64,000 nucleotides of DNA from Streptomyces canus (lineage in GTDB: Bacteria > Actinomycetota > Actinomycetes > Streptomycetales > Streptomycetaceae), in assembly GCF_001514145.1 (NCBI RefSeq), contig NZ_KQ948673.1:182607-246606 (forward strand). Reading direction: 5' to 3'. The notes under the pieces were generated by a model. It saw only the letters and a list, made by a program, of their open reading frames with translations, ran no database searches and was not told the origin of the DNA. Below, one piece after another: positions 25,365 through 36,515 of the stretch. The translations under genes and the position numbers were made by a program. The first letter of the stretch is position 1. Every line of letters starts with the position of its first letter.

Positions 25365-27532
25365 TACGCCCTCGCCAAGGTCACCGGTGCGCCGCCGGCC
25401 AGGCCGGCCTGCACGGCGAGGGTGGCCGCCGTGGTGGCGACCAGGGACTCCAGCGGCACCGGCATCGGCCCGCCGGTCCGTACGGCCTTGATGAACGCGG
25501 CCAGCTCGGCGTTCTGGCCCTTGTCCCGGGCCTTGGGCAGCCGGGAGCTGACCCACTTCTTGCGGCCGTGGACCGAGGCCCGGACGAAGTCGTCGAGCCG
25601 CAGCACCTTCCCGTCCGCGACCAGGTCCAGCGTCTCCTTGGGGAAGCCGGGCGCGCCGGTGGTGACGTAGCTGATGGCGGCGGTGGACCCGTCCGGGTAG
25701 CGCAGGACGATCTGCAGGTCCTCGTTGCCGGACGGGGCGACCGCGTACACCGAGACCGGATCGGCATCGAGCAGCCAGCTCGCCGTGTCGATGAAGTGTC
25801 CGCCCTCGCCGGCGAACCGCGAGCCCTCGGTGCCCTGTTGGAGGTACCAGCTGCCGTGCGCCAACGTGCCCGCGTTGACCAGGTAGCGAAGGCTCGCCGG
25901 ACCGGTCCGGGCGCCGAACCGCTGCCTGGCCTCCTGCAGCAGCGGCGCGAACCGGCGGTTGAAGCCCACCTGCAGCCGGTCGTTGCCGGACTCCTCCACC
26001 GCCGCGAGCACACCGGCCAGCTCGTCCTCGGTCAGCGCCAGGGGCTTCTCCACGAACACCGTCTTGCCGGCGAGGAGCGCCTTCCGGGTCAGTTCGGCGT
26101 GCGAGCTGTGCCGCGTCACCACGAACACCGCGTCGATGGACTTGTCGCCGAGCACGGCGTCGAGATCGGTGGTCGCCTCGGCGAAGCCGAACTTCCGCTG
26201 CGCGTTGGCCGCGGACAGCGCCGTCGTGGTGACGACGGTCGACAACTCGACGCCGTCGCGCTGTGTCAGGTGCGGCAGCAGCATCGACGTCGCGTAGTTC
26301 CCCGCGCCGACGAACGCGAGGCGCACCGGCGTCTTGGCGGCCCGGGCCGGACTCGGCTTCACGTTCACCGTGGGCACGGCCACCGCCGGAGATTCCGCTT
26401 CCACCCCTTGTTCGGGGTATCGGAACAGCGCGGTGATGGCCTTCAGGTCGCCGTCCTTCAGGCGCTGGTACGTCTCGACGGCGTCGTCGAAGTCGGCGAC
26501 GTGGGAGATCAGGGGCTCCACGTCGACCTTGCCGCGGGCGGCGAGGTCGAGGAAGCAGGCCAGGTTGCGGCGCTCGGTCCAGCGCACGTAGCCGATCGGG
26601 TAGTCGCGGCCCTCGATCTCGTACGCCGGGTCGTAGCGCCCGGGGCCGTAACTGCGGGAGAACCGGACGTCGAGTTCCTTCTCGTAGTACGCGTTCCACG
26701 GCAGGTCCAGGCGGCACTTGCCGATGTCGACGACCCGGCCGCGGTCCCGGCAGAGCCGGGCGGCCAGCTCGACGGGCTGGTTGCTGCCACCGCCGGCGGC
26801 CAGGTACACCTGGTCCACGCCGTGACCGCCGGTGAGCTCGGCGACGGCGGCCTCCACGGCCGCGGACTCGGGATCGCCGCAGGCCGCGGCGCCCAGGCGC
26901 TCGGCCAGTTCACAGCGCACCGGGTCGGGGTCGACCCCGACGACGCGGACTCCCGAGGCGGCCAGAAGCTGCACCACCAGTTGCCCGATCAGCCCGAGAC
27001 CGATGACCAGCGCCACCTCACCGAGCTGCGGTTCGCCCTGACGGACGCCCTGCATCGCGATCGACCCGACGGTGCCGAAGGCGGCATGCCGCGGCGCGAG
27101 GCCGTCCGGCACCGGGGCGTAGAGGTTCTTCGGCACCCAGTTCAGCTCGGCATGCAGCGCGTGCTCGTTGCCGGCGCAGGCCACGAGGTCGCCGACCTTC
27201 ACGTCGTCGATGCCGGCGCCGACCTCCTCGACCACCCCGCACAACGAGTAGCCCAGCGGCGTGTAGGAGTCCAGCTTGCCCATCACCTTGCGGTACGTGG
27301 CGGGCACCCCGTTGGTGGCCACGCTCTGCATGACCTTGGCCACCTGGTCCGGCCGTGACCGGGCCTTGCCCAGCATCGACATGCCGGCCTCGGACACCTT
27401 CATGAGCTCGGTCCCGGTGGAGATCAGCGAGTAGACGCTGCGGACCAGCACACCGCCCGGCTTGCACCCCGGCACCGGTACGTCGAGCACCGCCAGCTCG
27501 CCGCTCTTGTAGTTCTGAACAACCTGTTTCAC
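25364..27532 (-). CDS. bi-domain oxidoreductase: MDR dehydrogenase fused to Gfo/Idh/MocA
   Basis: A 722-residue fusion. Residues about 1-370 are a medium-chain dehydrogenase (STGTELMKV, PLGYSLCGVVEEVG, nucleotide motif VIGLGLIGQL); the usual zinc Cys/His pairs of alcohol dehydrogenases are not evident. Residues about 400-722 are a Gfo/Idh/MocA domain (FVGAGNYATSMLLPHL, VTRHSSHAEL, VFVEKPLALT, LQVGFNRRFAP). Such fusions recur in exopolysaccharide and O-antigen loci next to heparinase-like genes and are thought to oxidise a nucleotide-sugar or lipid-linked sugar. GTG start chosen because GAGGAG lies 6 bases upstream. Confidence 0.88.
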   Translation of the reverse strand: MKQVVQNYKSGELAVLDVPVPGCKPGGVLVRSVYSLISTGTELMKVSEAGMSMLGKARSRPDQVAKVMQSVATNGVPATYRKVMGKLDSYTPLGYSLCGVVEEVGAGIDDVKVGDLVACAGNEHALHAELNWVPKNLYAPVPDGLAPRHAAFGTVGSIAMQGVRQGEPQLGEVALVIGLGLIGQLVVQLLAASGVRVVGVDPDPVRCELAERLGAAACGDPESAAVEAAVAELTGGHGVDQVYLAAGGGSNQPVELAARLCRDRGRVVDIGKCRLDLPWNAYYEKELDVRFSRSYGPGRYDPAYEIEGRDYPIGYVRWTERRNLACFLDLAARGKVDVEPLISHVADFDDAVETYQRLKDGDLKAITALFRYPEQGVEAESPAVAVPTVNVKPSPARAAKTPVRLAFVGAGNYATSMLLPHLTQRDGVELSTVVTTTALSAANAQRKFGFAEATTDLDAVLGDKSIDAVFVVTRHSSHAELTRKALLAGKTVFVEKPLALTEDELAGVLAAVEESGNDRLQVGFNRRFAPLLQEARQRFGARTGPASLRYLVNAGTLAHGSWYLQQGTEGSRFAGEGGHFIDTASWLLDADPVSVYAVAPSGNEDLQIVLRYPDGSTAAISYVTTGAPGFPKETLDLVADGKVLRLDDFVRASVHGRKKWVSSRLPKARDKGQNAELAAFIKAVRTGGPMPVPLESLVATTAATLAVQAGLAGGAPVTLARA

Positions 27533-27557
27533 CCGAGCTCCTCTTGTTTCCACGCCG

Positions 27558-29486
27558 TCAGGCCGCTTGGCTCTGGCCGGAACCAGAGGTCGCGTCGCGA
27601 TACCAGTACTCGAGAGTCAGCACATGCCACAGATGCTTGGAGAAGTCCTGCTGCCCTGCGGCGTCCTCGGCGACCATCCGCGCCAGCGCGTCGCGGCGCA
27701 GGATCCCCGAGTTGACGAGCACACCGTCGTTGACCACCTCGCGCACCAGCGGTGCCAGATCCCGGCTCATCCAGGCGCGCAGCGGGGCGCTGAACAGACC
27801 CTTGGGCCGGTACACGATCTCCCGGGGCAGGATCGAGGTGGCCGCCTCCTTGAGGACGGCCTTTCCCTGCCGTCCGACGATCTTGCGATCGCCGGGCACG
27901 GCGAACGCCGCCTTGACCACCTCGACGTCCACGTACGGCACCCGCACCTCGGTCGAGGCGGCCATGCTGGACCGGTCCGTGTAGGCGAGGTTCAGGCCCG
28001 GCAGGAACATCCGGGCGTCGCCCAGGCACATGCGGTTGACGAAGTCGTCGAGCTCGTTGTCCTGGTAGACGTCCGCGTGCTCGGTCAGCACGTCGTCGAC
28101 CGTCCCGGCCAGGTCCGGGTCGACCAGGGCGAGCAGCTCGTCCTGGTCGTACATGGTGTAGCTGCGCCGGAACGCGGTCTCCTCCGGCAGATCGGCGAAG
28201 GACAGGAACCGCTTCGCGAAGCGCACCGACCGGTACCCCCGGCGGCTGGTTGCGACCGGCAGCCGGTCCACGGCCGCGGACACCCCGCGCCGCAGGGGCC
28301 GGGGCACGCGCTGATAGCGCAGTGCGAGCAGGTTGGCCAGGTGCTTGCGGTACCCGGCGAACAGCTCGTCGGCACCCATCCCCGAGAGCATCACCTTGAC
28401 CCCGGCCTCCCGGGCGGCCGAGCAGATCAGGAACGTGTTGATCGCGGCGGGGTCGCCGATCGGCTCGTCCAGGTGGTGCGTCATCCTCGGCAGCAGATCG
28501 AGCACGTTCGGGGCGATCTCGATCTCGTGCAGATCGACGCCGAACCGCTCGGCCACCTGCCGGGCATAGCGCAGGTCGTCCGGCATCGCCTCGAACTTGG
28601 CGTCCTCGGCGCGGAACCCGATCGTGTAGGCGGAGATCCCGGGATGGTCTCGGGCCGCCAGCGCTGTCAGGTAGCTGGAGTCGAGACCGCCGGAGAGGAA
28701 GGTCGCGACGGGTACGTCGGAGAGCAGGTGGCGCCGGGTCGACTCCTCGACGATCGCGGCGATGTCCGGCTGCTCACCGGCCCGGGCCCGCTCCTGGCCC
28801 TCGGCGGCGACGTCCTTCAGGTTCCAGTACTGGCCGCGCTCCACCCGGCCGTCGGGGCGGCACCTGAGCCAGCTCCCCGGCGGCAGCTTCTCCGCTTCGC
28901 GGTACGCGCACCGTGAGTCCGGCACCCAGTAGTACAGCAGCGAGGCCACCAGCGCCGCATGGTCCACCTCCAGCGTCCCACCGGTGGCGGCGGCGAGCGC
29001 CTTGAGCTCGGAGGCGAACACCAGGCCCGTACCGCGCCGGAGCAGGAACAACGGCTTGATGCCCAACTGGTCGCGGGCCAGCACGAGTTCACCGGTGCGC
29101 TCGTCGAAGATCCCGAACGCGAACATGCCGCGCAGCCGGGGCAGGCAGTCCGTGCCCCAGCGCCGCCAGGCCTCGAGGAGCACCTCGGTGTCGGAGGTAC
29201 CGCGGAAGCGCACCCCGGCGGCCGCCAGCTCGGCACGCAGTTCGGGCGCGTTGTACAGCTCGCCGTTGTACGTCAGGGCGAGGCCGTCCGACACCATCGG
29301 CTGGGCGCCGGTCTCGGACAGGTCGATGATGGCCAGCCGGCGGTGTCCGAGCTGGACTTCGCCGTCACCGACGGGGTGGCCGTACCGGCCCGCGCCGTCC
29401 GGACCGCGATGGGCGAGGGTGTCGGTGAGCCGGTCGGTCACGACCTTCCCGTCCGGCCATCGGTAAGTACCTGCGATGCCACACAT
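27558..29486 (-). CDS. asparagine synthetase B-like glutamine amidotransferase
   Basis: A 642-residue class II amidotransferase. The N-terminal Cys2 (MCGIAGT) is the glutaminase nucleophile, with RHRRLAIIDL-type sequence (GHRRLAIIDLSETG) and NGELYN following; the C-terminal synthetase domain has the PPi-loop SGGLDS at 265-270. In exopolysaccharide loci such proteins usually amidate a uronic acid carboxylate, not free aspartate. The AlgD-type dehydrogenase three to four genes upstream would supply the uronate. This role is inference; ordinary asparagine synthesis remains possible. Confidence 0.87.
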   Translation of the reverse strand: MCGIAGTYRWPDGKVVTDRLTDTLAHRGPDGAGRYGHPVGDGEVQLGHRRLAIIDLSETGAQPMVSDGLALTYNGELYNAPELRAELAAAGVRFRGTSDTEVLLEAWRRWGTDCLPRLRGMFAFGIFDERTGELVLARDQLGIKPLFLLRRGTGLVFASELKALAAATGGTLEVDHAALVASLLYYWVPDSRCAYREAEKLPPGSWLRCRPDGRVERGQYWNLKDVAAEGQERARAGEQPDIAAIVEESTRRHLLSDVPVATFLSGGLDSSYLTALAARDHPGISAYTIGFRAEDAKFEAMPDDLRYARQVAERFGVDLHEIEIAPNVLDLLPRMTHHLDEPIGDPAAINTFLICSAAREAGVKVMLSGMGADELFAGYRKHLANLLALRYQRVPRPLRRGVSAAVDRLPVATSRRGYRSVRFAKRFLSFADLPEETAFRRSYTMYDQDELLALVDPDLAGTVDDVLTEHADVYQDNELDDFVNRMCLGDARMFLPGLNLAYTDRSSMAASTEVRVPYVDVEVVKAAFAVPGDRKIVGRQGKAVLKEAATSILPREIVYRPKGLFSAPLRAWMSRDLAPLVREVVNDGVLVNSGILRRDALARMVAEDAAGQQDFSKHLWHVLTLEYWYRDATSGSGQSQAA

Positions 29487-29489
29487 GTC

Positions 29490-31007
29490 CTACCGCGCTT
29501 CCTGGTCGTTGTCCGGGCCCTGTGCGGCCCACACCGGCTCCCGCTCCAACCGCCGCCGGCCCGTCCCGTTCTGCCGGGCCGGCCGCTCGCTCCGGCCGCG
29601 CAGCGCGGTGTGCAGCCCGTCCCACAGCGTGCCGTCGGTCCGGTCACGCGGATCGGGGTCGATCAGCACCACACCGATCACCGGGATGCGCTGGTCCGCG
29701 AGCTGCCGCGCCACCGTGTGGAGCCATGCGGCGGTGGCGTGCCCGGCCCGCACCATGAGCACGGTCTGGGTGCCGAGGTACTGCAGGTCGGTCCACGCCG
29801 TGCCGGGCGCCACCGAGCCGACGCCGAGCCGGCGCTGCTGAGGCGGCACGGCCGCGGCGCGCTCGCCGCTGACCACGGTGGGGTCTCCTGGCTGCGGGCG
29901 GTGGTTCGCGAGGTGCGGGCCGGGCAGACCGTCGACGATGACGACCGGACCCTCCGCCGTCATCGCCCTGGCGAGGTCCAGGGCGATCACGCTCGCATTG
30001 CGCGCACAGCCCAGTTCCAGCAGCGACACCGGTTCCGCGGATCCACGCACGGTACGGGCGAGGGTCGCGGTGAGCCGTTCGCGTGTCGCCCGGGTCCGTC
30101 GGCGCCGCCCCAGCCCGCCCAAGCGGCGGGGCAGCTCGGCGATGACCGAGGCGCCCAGGTTCGCCGCGATGTCCCGGCGCAGCACGGGGCGGTCCGTCAC
30201 CACAACCCCGACCGCGGCCAGCGCGAGCCCGAGGACGAGCCCGAGGACGAGCCCGATCGCGGCGTCGGTGGCGGCCGCCTTGGGCAGGGACTGCCGCACC
30301 GCGCGCGGGGCGTCCACGATCTGTGTGCCGGCGATGACGTTGGGCGTGCCGATGCGTGCCTCCGCGGCGCGCTGATCGAAGTCGGCGATTCGTGAGTTGA
30401 GTTCGGCGCGGCGGGCGAAGAGCGTCTCAAGGCTCGCCGACGCCTCCGGGTCGCTCTCCGGCGAGTCCCCGATCTCCTTGTTGATCTTGGCCAGTTCGCT
30501 CCGCATGCGGTTTTCCTGGTCGACCAGGGCGTTGGCCTCGGCCTTCGCGGTGTCCCGGACCCGCTTCACATGGTCCGCGACGAACGCGTCGGCCAGCGCC
30601 TTGGCCCGGGCCACGGCGTCCGCCTGGCTGTCACCTGTCACAGTGATCTGCAGCAGGTTGTTGCTGAGGCCGGCGCCCCGGTAGTCCCTCATGAAGTCCT
30701 CCGGTTTTTCCGGGGACTTGAGGGACTGCAGGGCCGCTGCGGCGATTCGCGTGGTCCCCAGCAGCTGGACGTCGGTGTTGATCAGCGTTCCGGGGTCGTT
30801 CGGCTGGTCCTCCGCGTGCGCGACCAGCACCTTGGTCACCGCGGTCGGCGGCGGCGGCATCAGGACCGCCACCGCCGTGCCGGCCAGCAGTCCGAGCAGC
30901 GCCATGGCGGACCAGAGACGGCGGCGCCTGCGCACCGCCACCACCAGCGCCTGCAGGTCGATGAGCGGAGTGGCAGCCGACGACTCCGGAGTTGCACTTG
31001 TCGTCAC
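29490..31007 (-). CDS. Wzz/chain-length determinant protein with degenerate kinase-like end
   Basis: A 505-residue protein. TM1 (about residues 28-48) follows a basic RRRRR stretch; a long periplasmic coiled-coil region (about 100-240, KAEANALVDQENRMRSELAK and ASLETLFARRAELNSRI) leads to TM2 (about 255-280), the layout of polysaccharide co-polymerases. The C-terminal 200 residues resemble a CpsD/BY-kinase domain (SLLELGCARNASVIALDL, then VVIVDGLPG) but the P-loop lacks the GKT/S motif and no Tyr cluster is present, so it is probably inactive. GTG start overlaps the upstream stop (GTGA). It would control polymer length. Confidence 0.82.
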   Translation of the reverse strand: MTTSATPESSAATPLIDLQALVVAVRRRRRLWSAMALLGLLAGTAVAVLMPPPPTAVTKVLVAHAEDQPNDPGTLINTDVQLLGTTRIAAAALQSLKSPEKPEDFMRDYRGAGLSNNLLQITVTGDSQADAVARAKALADAFVADHVKRVRDTAKAEANALVDQENRMRSELAKINKEIGDSPESDPEASASLETLFARRAELNSRIADFDQRAAEARIGTPNVIAGTQIVDAPRAVRQSLPKAAATDAAIGLVLGLVLGLALAAVGVVVTDRPVLRRDIAANLGASVIAELPRRLGGLGRRRRTRATRERLTATLARTVRGSAEPVSLLELGCARNASVIALDLARAMTAEGPVVIVDGLPGPHLANHRPQPGDPTVVSGERAAAVPPQQRRLGVGSVAPGTAWTDLQYLGTQTVLMVRAGHATAAWLHTVARQLADQRIPVIGVVLIDPDPRDRTDGTLWDGLHTALRGRSERPARQNGTGRRRLEREPVWAAQGPDNDQEAR

Positions 31008-32371
31008 GCCGAACCTCCCGTCGCGTGGCCGGGCATCGCGAGCGCCAGGGTGGCGTCGTCCGGAAGCTGGCCGACCGAGCGCGTGGGGCGGGCCTGGACC
31101 ATGCCGGCGACGACGACGCCGACGACCTCGTGCCTGCCGTCCGCGCACGCCTCGGCGATACCGGCGAGCTCTTCCGCGGTCCAGCTGCCCGCGCTGAGGA
31201 CGACCACGGCACCGGACTCGTTGACTCGGTCCGGCACCGTCGGCCGGTCCACGGAAACCTCCACCATCCGCAGCTGCGGATCGCTCTTGGCCTCGGCGAC
31301 GAGCTGTCCGGCGGCCCGGATGGCGATCTCGTCACCGTCCGGTACGACGACCAGCAGCCGCCGGGGGTTCGGCAGCTGCTCCCGGAGGCGGGCGCACACC
31401 CGCCGGTAGCGGATTCGTCTGTCCGCCTCGTCGCCGGACCGCTGCGGAACGGGTAGGTCCCACCGGGTGTCGACGCCGAGGAATCGGCGGATCCAGGCCC
31501 GTGGGCCCCCGCCTTCCCGCCTTTGCGCGCCCCGTTCACCCGGCACGTCCACGGTGCCGAGGACCGCCGAGCCCAGCGCCGCGGCGATCTCCGGTTCGGT
31601 GCGCAGCCGGCGGTTCATCCGGGCGGCAACGAGATGGCCGATGACCGAGAGCAGGAAGAACAGCAGTGCCCCGCCCCCGACGAGCTGCACCCTCGTCGGG
31701 GGCTCCTCGCCGGTCGGCCGGGGTGCCGGGCCCATGACGACCATGCCGGCCTTGTTGGTCGACGGGTCGGCCTGGTCCAGCTTCTGCATGGCATCCTCCA
31801 GCGAGGTGCGCAGGCTCTCGAGCGCGGTGCGGGCCTGCACGCTCTCCACGGTCTGCCCCGGATCGGCCGCCTTGGCCAGGTCGCTGATGCGGCGGTTGGT
31901 CTCCTTCACCTGCTTGCGCAGCGCCTCGGCTCCCGTGGCCGCCGCGGAGCCGGTGCTGCCGCCCGAGACATGCGCGGCGAACTTGACGAACTGCTGGGCC
32001 ACCTGGTCGGAGAGCTGCTGCGCCCGCTTCGGGGTGTCGGCCGTACCCGAGATCTTGATGATGTTCCCGTCGGAGGTCTTGGCGCTCACGCGATCCCGCA
32101 GATCGGTGCCGCTGACGCCGCTCCAGTCGAGAGCGGTGGCCGCCTGGTCCACCACCGTCGAACTGGTCGCGACGTCCACCTGGGTGAGCAGCTCGCGCTC
32201 CTCCCACTGCCCCGGCAACAGGACCGATGCCGACGCCATGTATCGCGGCGGGAACAGCACGGAGGCGCCGTAGCCGACGAGTGCGCCCACCAGGGCGAGG
32301 GCGACGAGAAGGCGCCACCGCCGACGGAGCATCCGCCCGATCGTGACCAGACGAATCGTGTCCTCGTTCAA
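31004..32371 (-). CDS. Wzz-like chain-length determinant, second copy
   Basis: A 455-residue protein with the same layout: basic segment RRRWRLL, TM1 about residues 20-42, the PPRYMASASVLL motif typical of Wzz just after it, a helical periplasmic part (about 140-205), TM2 about 230-250, and a cytoplasmic end that looks like a nucleotide-binding fold (RLLVVVPDGDEIAIRAAGQL, then VVVLSAGSWTAEEL) with no Walker A lysine. It may pair with the neighbouring copy. The start is a TTG overlapping the upstream stop (TTGA); the next in-frame Met is at MLRRRWR, right before TM1. Confidence 0.8.
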   Translation of the reverse strand: MNEDTIRLVTIGRMLRRRWRLLVALALVGALVGYGASVLFPPRYMASASVLLPGQWEERELLTQVDVATSSTVVDQAATALDWSGVSGTDLRDRVSAKTSDGNIIKISGTADTPKRAQQLSDQVAQQFVKFAAHVSGGSTGSAAATGAEALRKQVKETNRRISDLAKAADPGQTVESVQARTALESLRTSLEDAMQKLDQADPSTNKAGMVVMGPAPRPTGEEPPTRVQLVGGGALLFFLLSVIGHLVAARMNRRLRTEPEIAAALGSAVLGTVDVPGERGAQRREGGGPRAWIRRFLGVDTRWDLPVPQRSGDEADRRIRYRRVCARLREQLPNPRRLLVVVPDGDEIAIRAAGQLVAEAKSDPQLRMVEVSVDRPTVPDRVNESGAVVVLSAGSWTAEELAGIAEACADGRHEVVGVVVAGMVQARPTRSVGQLPDDATLALAMPGHATGGSA

Positions 32372-33637
32372 CGCCCCGGCCTCTTCCTCGTCCGGACCGC
32401 CTTGCCGGCCGCCACCGGAGTGCGGTCACCGCAGGCAGCGGCGTAGGCGGCGAGCAGCGAGGCTTGCGAGTTGCGCCAGGAGAGCGGACCGCTGACCCGC
32501 TCCTGACCGATCTCGCCCATCTCGGCCCGCTTCTCCGGATCGTCGAGCAGCAGCGTGATGAGCTTGGCGAACTCGGCCTCGTCGTTGGCGGGCGCGTAGA
32601 CGGCGGCGTCACCGGCGGAGACGCGCGCCTCCTTCAGGTCGAAGGAGACGATCGCACGGCCCATCGCCATGTACTCCAGGACCTTGTTCATGGTCGACAC
32701 GTCATTGAGCGGATTGCGCGGGTCGGGAGAAAGGCACACGTCCGCGGTGGACAGGTAGCGCACCAGGTCGGCGTCCGGAATGCGCCCGGTGAACTGCACC
32801 TGCTCGGAGAGCCCGAGCTGCCGGGAAAGCTCCACCATCGCGTCGAAGGCGTCGCCGGCGCCGACGAACACCGCGTGCCAGTCGGTCCGCCCGAACTCGT
32901 CCCGCAGCTTCGCGAGGGCCCGCAAGGCGTAGTCGACGCCGTCCTGCGGGCCCATGACCCCGAGATAGCACAGCAGATGAGGCTTGCCGCGCTTCAACTC
33001 CGGCTCTGGCGGCACCGGTTGGAACCGCTCGATCGCGGGCGCGCTGCGCACCACGAAAACCTCTTCCGGCCGCCGGCCGCCACGGCGCATCGCTACGTCG
33101 CGGTAGCTCTCGTTCGTGGCGAGGACGATGTCCGCGGCCCGGTAGGTCCGCCGTTCCAGCGCGCAGACGGCGCGGTAGAGCAGGTCTTCGCCGCGGTCGA
33201 ACCGGGAGAGGTACAGCTCCGGTACCAGGTCGTGCTGGTCGAAGACGAACCGCGCGCCGCGCCGCTTCAGCCACAGTGCCGGCAGGAACAGCAGGTCGGG
33301 CGGGTTGCAGGCGTGGACCACGTCGACCGGGCCGACCTTGCGGGCCAGCCGGACCGTGTGCCACAGCGCCGACCCGTATTCCCGCAGGTAGCCGGCCGGT
33401 CCTCCGGTGGCCGCGCGCAACGGGTAGCGATGGATGCGCACCCCGTCGATCTCCGCCTCCGGCTCCGTGTCCCGCTTCTCCCCCTGAGGACAGATGACGT
33501 GCACCGTCCAGCCCGCGTCGCGCAGCGTCGTGCACTCCTGCCACACACGCCGGTCGAACGGCACCGACAGGTTCTCCACCAGGATCAGCGCGCGTCGGTT
33601 CGACCCGTCGCCGCCGGCTGTGTCATCAAAGGACGTG

Positions 33638-33648
<11 letters not shown>
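32368..33648 (-). CDS. GT4 family glycosyltransferase
   Basis: A 426-residue GT-B enzyme. N-terminal NLSVPFDRRVWQECTTLRDA is diagnostic of a large bacterial GT4 group; VVHACNPPDLLFLPAL, the FDQHDLVPELY motif, and C-terminal PDPRNPLNDVSTMNKVLEYM with the conserved Glu follow. Probably the first glycosyltransferase acting after the initiating transferase. No good ATG exists: the TTG at 33648 lies 11 bases inside the upstream gene's end and is a tentative start; the protein proper begins near NRRALILVENL. Confidence 0.87.
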
Positions 33649-34950
<1,302 letters not shown>

Positions 34951-34954
<4 letters not shown>

Positions 34955-35037
34955 GACGCGTCCCCTCCCCCAGGCAGGCCCTTGTGGCCTGCGGTTAGCG
35001 CCCCGACGGGACGGTTGAGCAGCAGTCCCTCGCGCAT
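34951..35037 (-). CDS. tiny coupled ORF (28 aa) between sugar transferase and AlgD-like gene
   Basis: The reading frame MREGLLLNRPVGALTAGHKG, plus an eight-residue Gly-rich tail, starts in a TGATG overlap with the stop of the sugar transferase and ends in an ATGA overlap with the AlgD-like start. No domain is recognised. It may exist only to carry translating ribosomes across the gap (translational coupling), or it may be chance. Confidence 0.35.
34974..34992 (-). other. 7-bp RNA hairpin inside the tiny coupled ORF
   Basis: GCAGGCC and GGCCTGC are perfect complements around a 5-base loop, within the 82-base gap between the sugar transferase and the AlgD-like gene. No U-run follows. It could act as a processing or partial-termination site that lowers expression of the downstream genes. 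Confidence 0.45.
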
Positions 35038-36515
35038 CAGTACGCCCCCTGCCCGTGCAGCACCGCACGCAGCGTCTTCCACAAGATCACTGTGTCCAGG
35101 GCCAGCGACCAGTCCTCCACGTACCGCAGGTCGAGGCGGACCGCCTCCTCCCACGGCAGGTCGCTGCGTCCGCTGATCTGCCACAGGCCGGTGAGTCCGG
35201 GCTTGACCAGCAGCCGCCGCCGGATGTCCGGGTCGTACGCGGCGCACTCCTCCGGCAGCGGAGGCCGCGGGCCGACGAGCGACATCGATCCGGTCAGTAC
35301 GTTGAAGAGCTGCGGGAGTTCGTCGAGCGAGTACCGGCGCAGCACCGTGCCCACCCGGGTCACCCGCGGATCCCGGCGAAGCTTGAACAGCAGCCCTGCG
35401 CCCTCGTTGAGGTCGACCAGCTCGGCACGTGCGCCGTCAGCCCCGGGGACCATGGTGCGGAACTTGAGAATGGTGAACTCGCGGCCGTCCTTGCCGACCC
35501 TGCGCTGGCGGTAGAACGCTCCGCCCCGGCTGTCCGCCAGCACGAGCAGCGCGACGAGCGCCATCAGCGGCGCGAACAGCGTCAGCAGGATCGCCGCGCC
35601 CACCCGGTCCACGACCGCTTTGATCGCCCGGCGGCCACCGGTGAAGGTCGGCATGCTGACCCGCAACAGCGGGATCCCCAGCACCGCGTCGACGTGCAGC
35701 CGCGGGCCGGCCACCTCCATCAGTACGGGGGCCACGACCATCTCGGCATCGCTGCCCTCGAGGTTCCAGGCCAGCCGCTGCAGGCGGTGCGGTGTCCAGT
35801 GCGGGTCGGGTGTGACCGCGACGACACGGTAGCCGTCGTGGTGAACGTGCTTGGCGACGTCCTCCAGCCGGCCGACGACCGGCACTCCGTCCAGTTCGTC
35901 ACCCTCGAGTCCGAGGCCATCCGTCGTGCACACCCCGTCCACCCGCCAGCCGAGGTGCGGGAACTTGCGGGTGCGGGTGATCAGGTCGCGCACGGTGTCC
36001 GGGCTCCCGGCGGCGAGCACCGGTCTCAGGCACTGTCCTTCCTTGCGCTGTCTGTGCAGCCTGAGGCGAAGGACATACCGCGCGGTCATGGTGACCAGCG
36101 CGATCGCCGGGATCGCGACGAAGATCCAGAGTTTGATGTTGCGTGAGGTGAGGGCGATCCCGCCGAGCGCCAGCACGACGGTCGCCGCGAACAGCGAGCG
36201 CCCCAGCCGACGGAATTCCTCGGCACCCTGGCCGAGTACGGCCGGAGCCCACGCCCGGCCGACCGCAAGCGCCCCCAGCACCAGCAGCTCGGTGCCGACG
36301 GCGAGTATGCCCCATTTCTCGTGCCAGTTGGCCGCGTCCCGGACCCCGAAGAAGTTGCCGATCCCCTCCACCACGACGGCGGTGGCCACGGTATCGCTGA
36401 TGATCACGGTACGGCGGTACCGCTGCTCCCAGTCGTTCGCCGACCGGCTGATCGCCCCTTTCGTCAGACGCTCGTGCGCCGACGGAAAGGGGCCGACTAT
36501 TCCCCCCTGCCGCAC
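35037..36515 (-). CDS. initiating sugar-phosphate transferase (WbaP/CpsE-like)
   Basis: A 492-residue polyprenyl-phosphate hexose-1-phosphate transferase, first gene of the exopolysaccharide operon. The N-terminal half has four hydrophobic segments (within residues about 35-150), a middle Rossmann-like region (about 165-270), and a C-terminal catalytic domain beginning with a reentrant hydrophobic segment (VGAAILLTLFAPLMALVALL). The hallmark motifs are present: YRQRRVGKDGREFTILKFRTM, then GTVLRRYSLDELPQLFNVL, SLVGPRPPLPEE and KPGLTGLWQISGRS. It transfers the first sugar phosphate onto undecaprenyl phosphate. ATG or GTG alternatives exist upstream; the listed start is the longest credible one. 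Confidence 0.9.
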   Translation of the reverse strand: MRQGGIVGPFPSAHERLTKGAISRSANDWEQRYRRTVIISDTVATAVVVEGIGNFFGVRDAANWHEKWGILAVGTELLVLGALAVGRAWAPAVLGQGAEEFRRLGRSLFAATVVLALGGIALTSRNIKLWIFVAIPAIALVTMTARYVLRLRLHRQRKEGQCLRPVLAAGSPDTVRDLITRTRKFPHLGWRVDGVCTTDGLGLEGDELDGVPVVGRLEDVAKHVHHDGYRVVAVTPDPHWTPHRLQRLAWNLEGSDAEMVVAPVLMEVAGPRLHVDAVLGIPLLRVSMPTFTGGRRAIKAVVDRVGAAILLTLFAPLMALVALLVLADSRGGAFYRQRRVGKDGREFTILKFRTMVPGADGARAELVDLNEGAGLLFKLRRDPRVTRVGTVLRRYSLDELPQLFNVLTGSMSLVGPRPPLPEECAAYDPDIRRRLLVKPGLTGLWQISGRSDLPWEEAVRLDLRYVEDWSLALDTVILWKTLRAVLHGQGAY

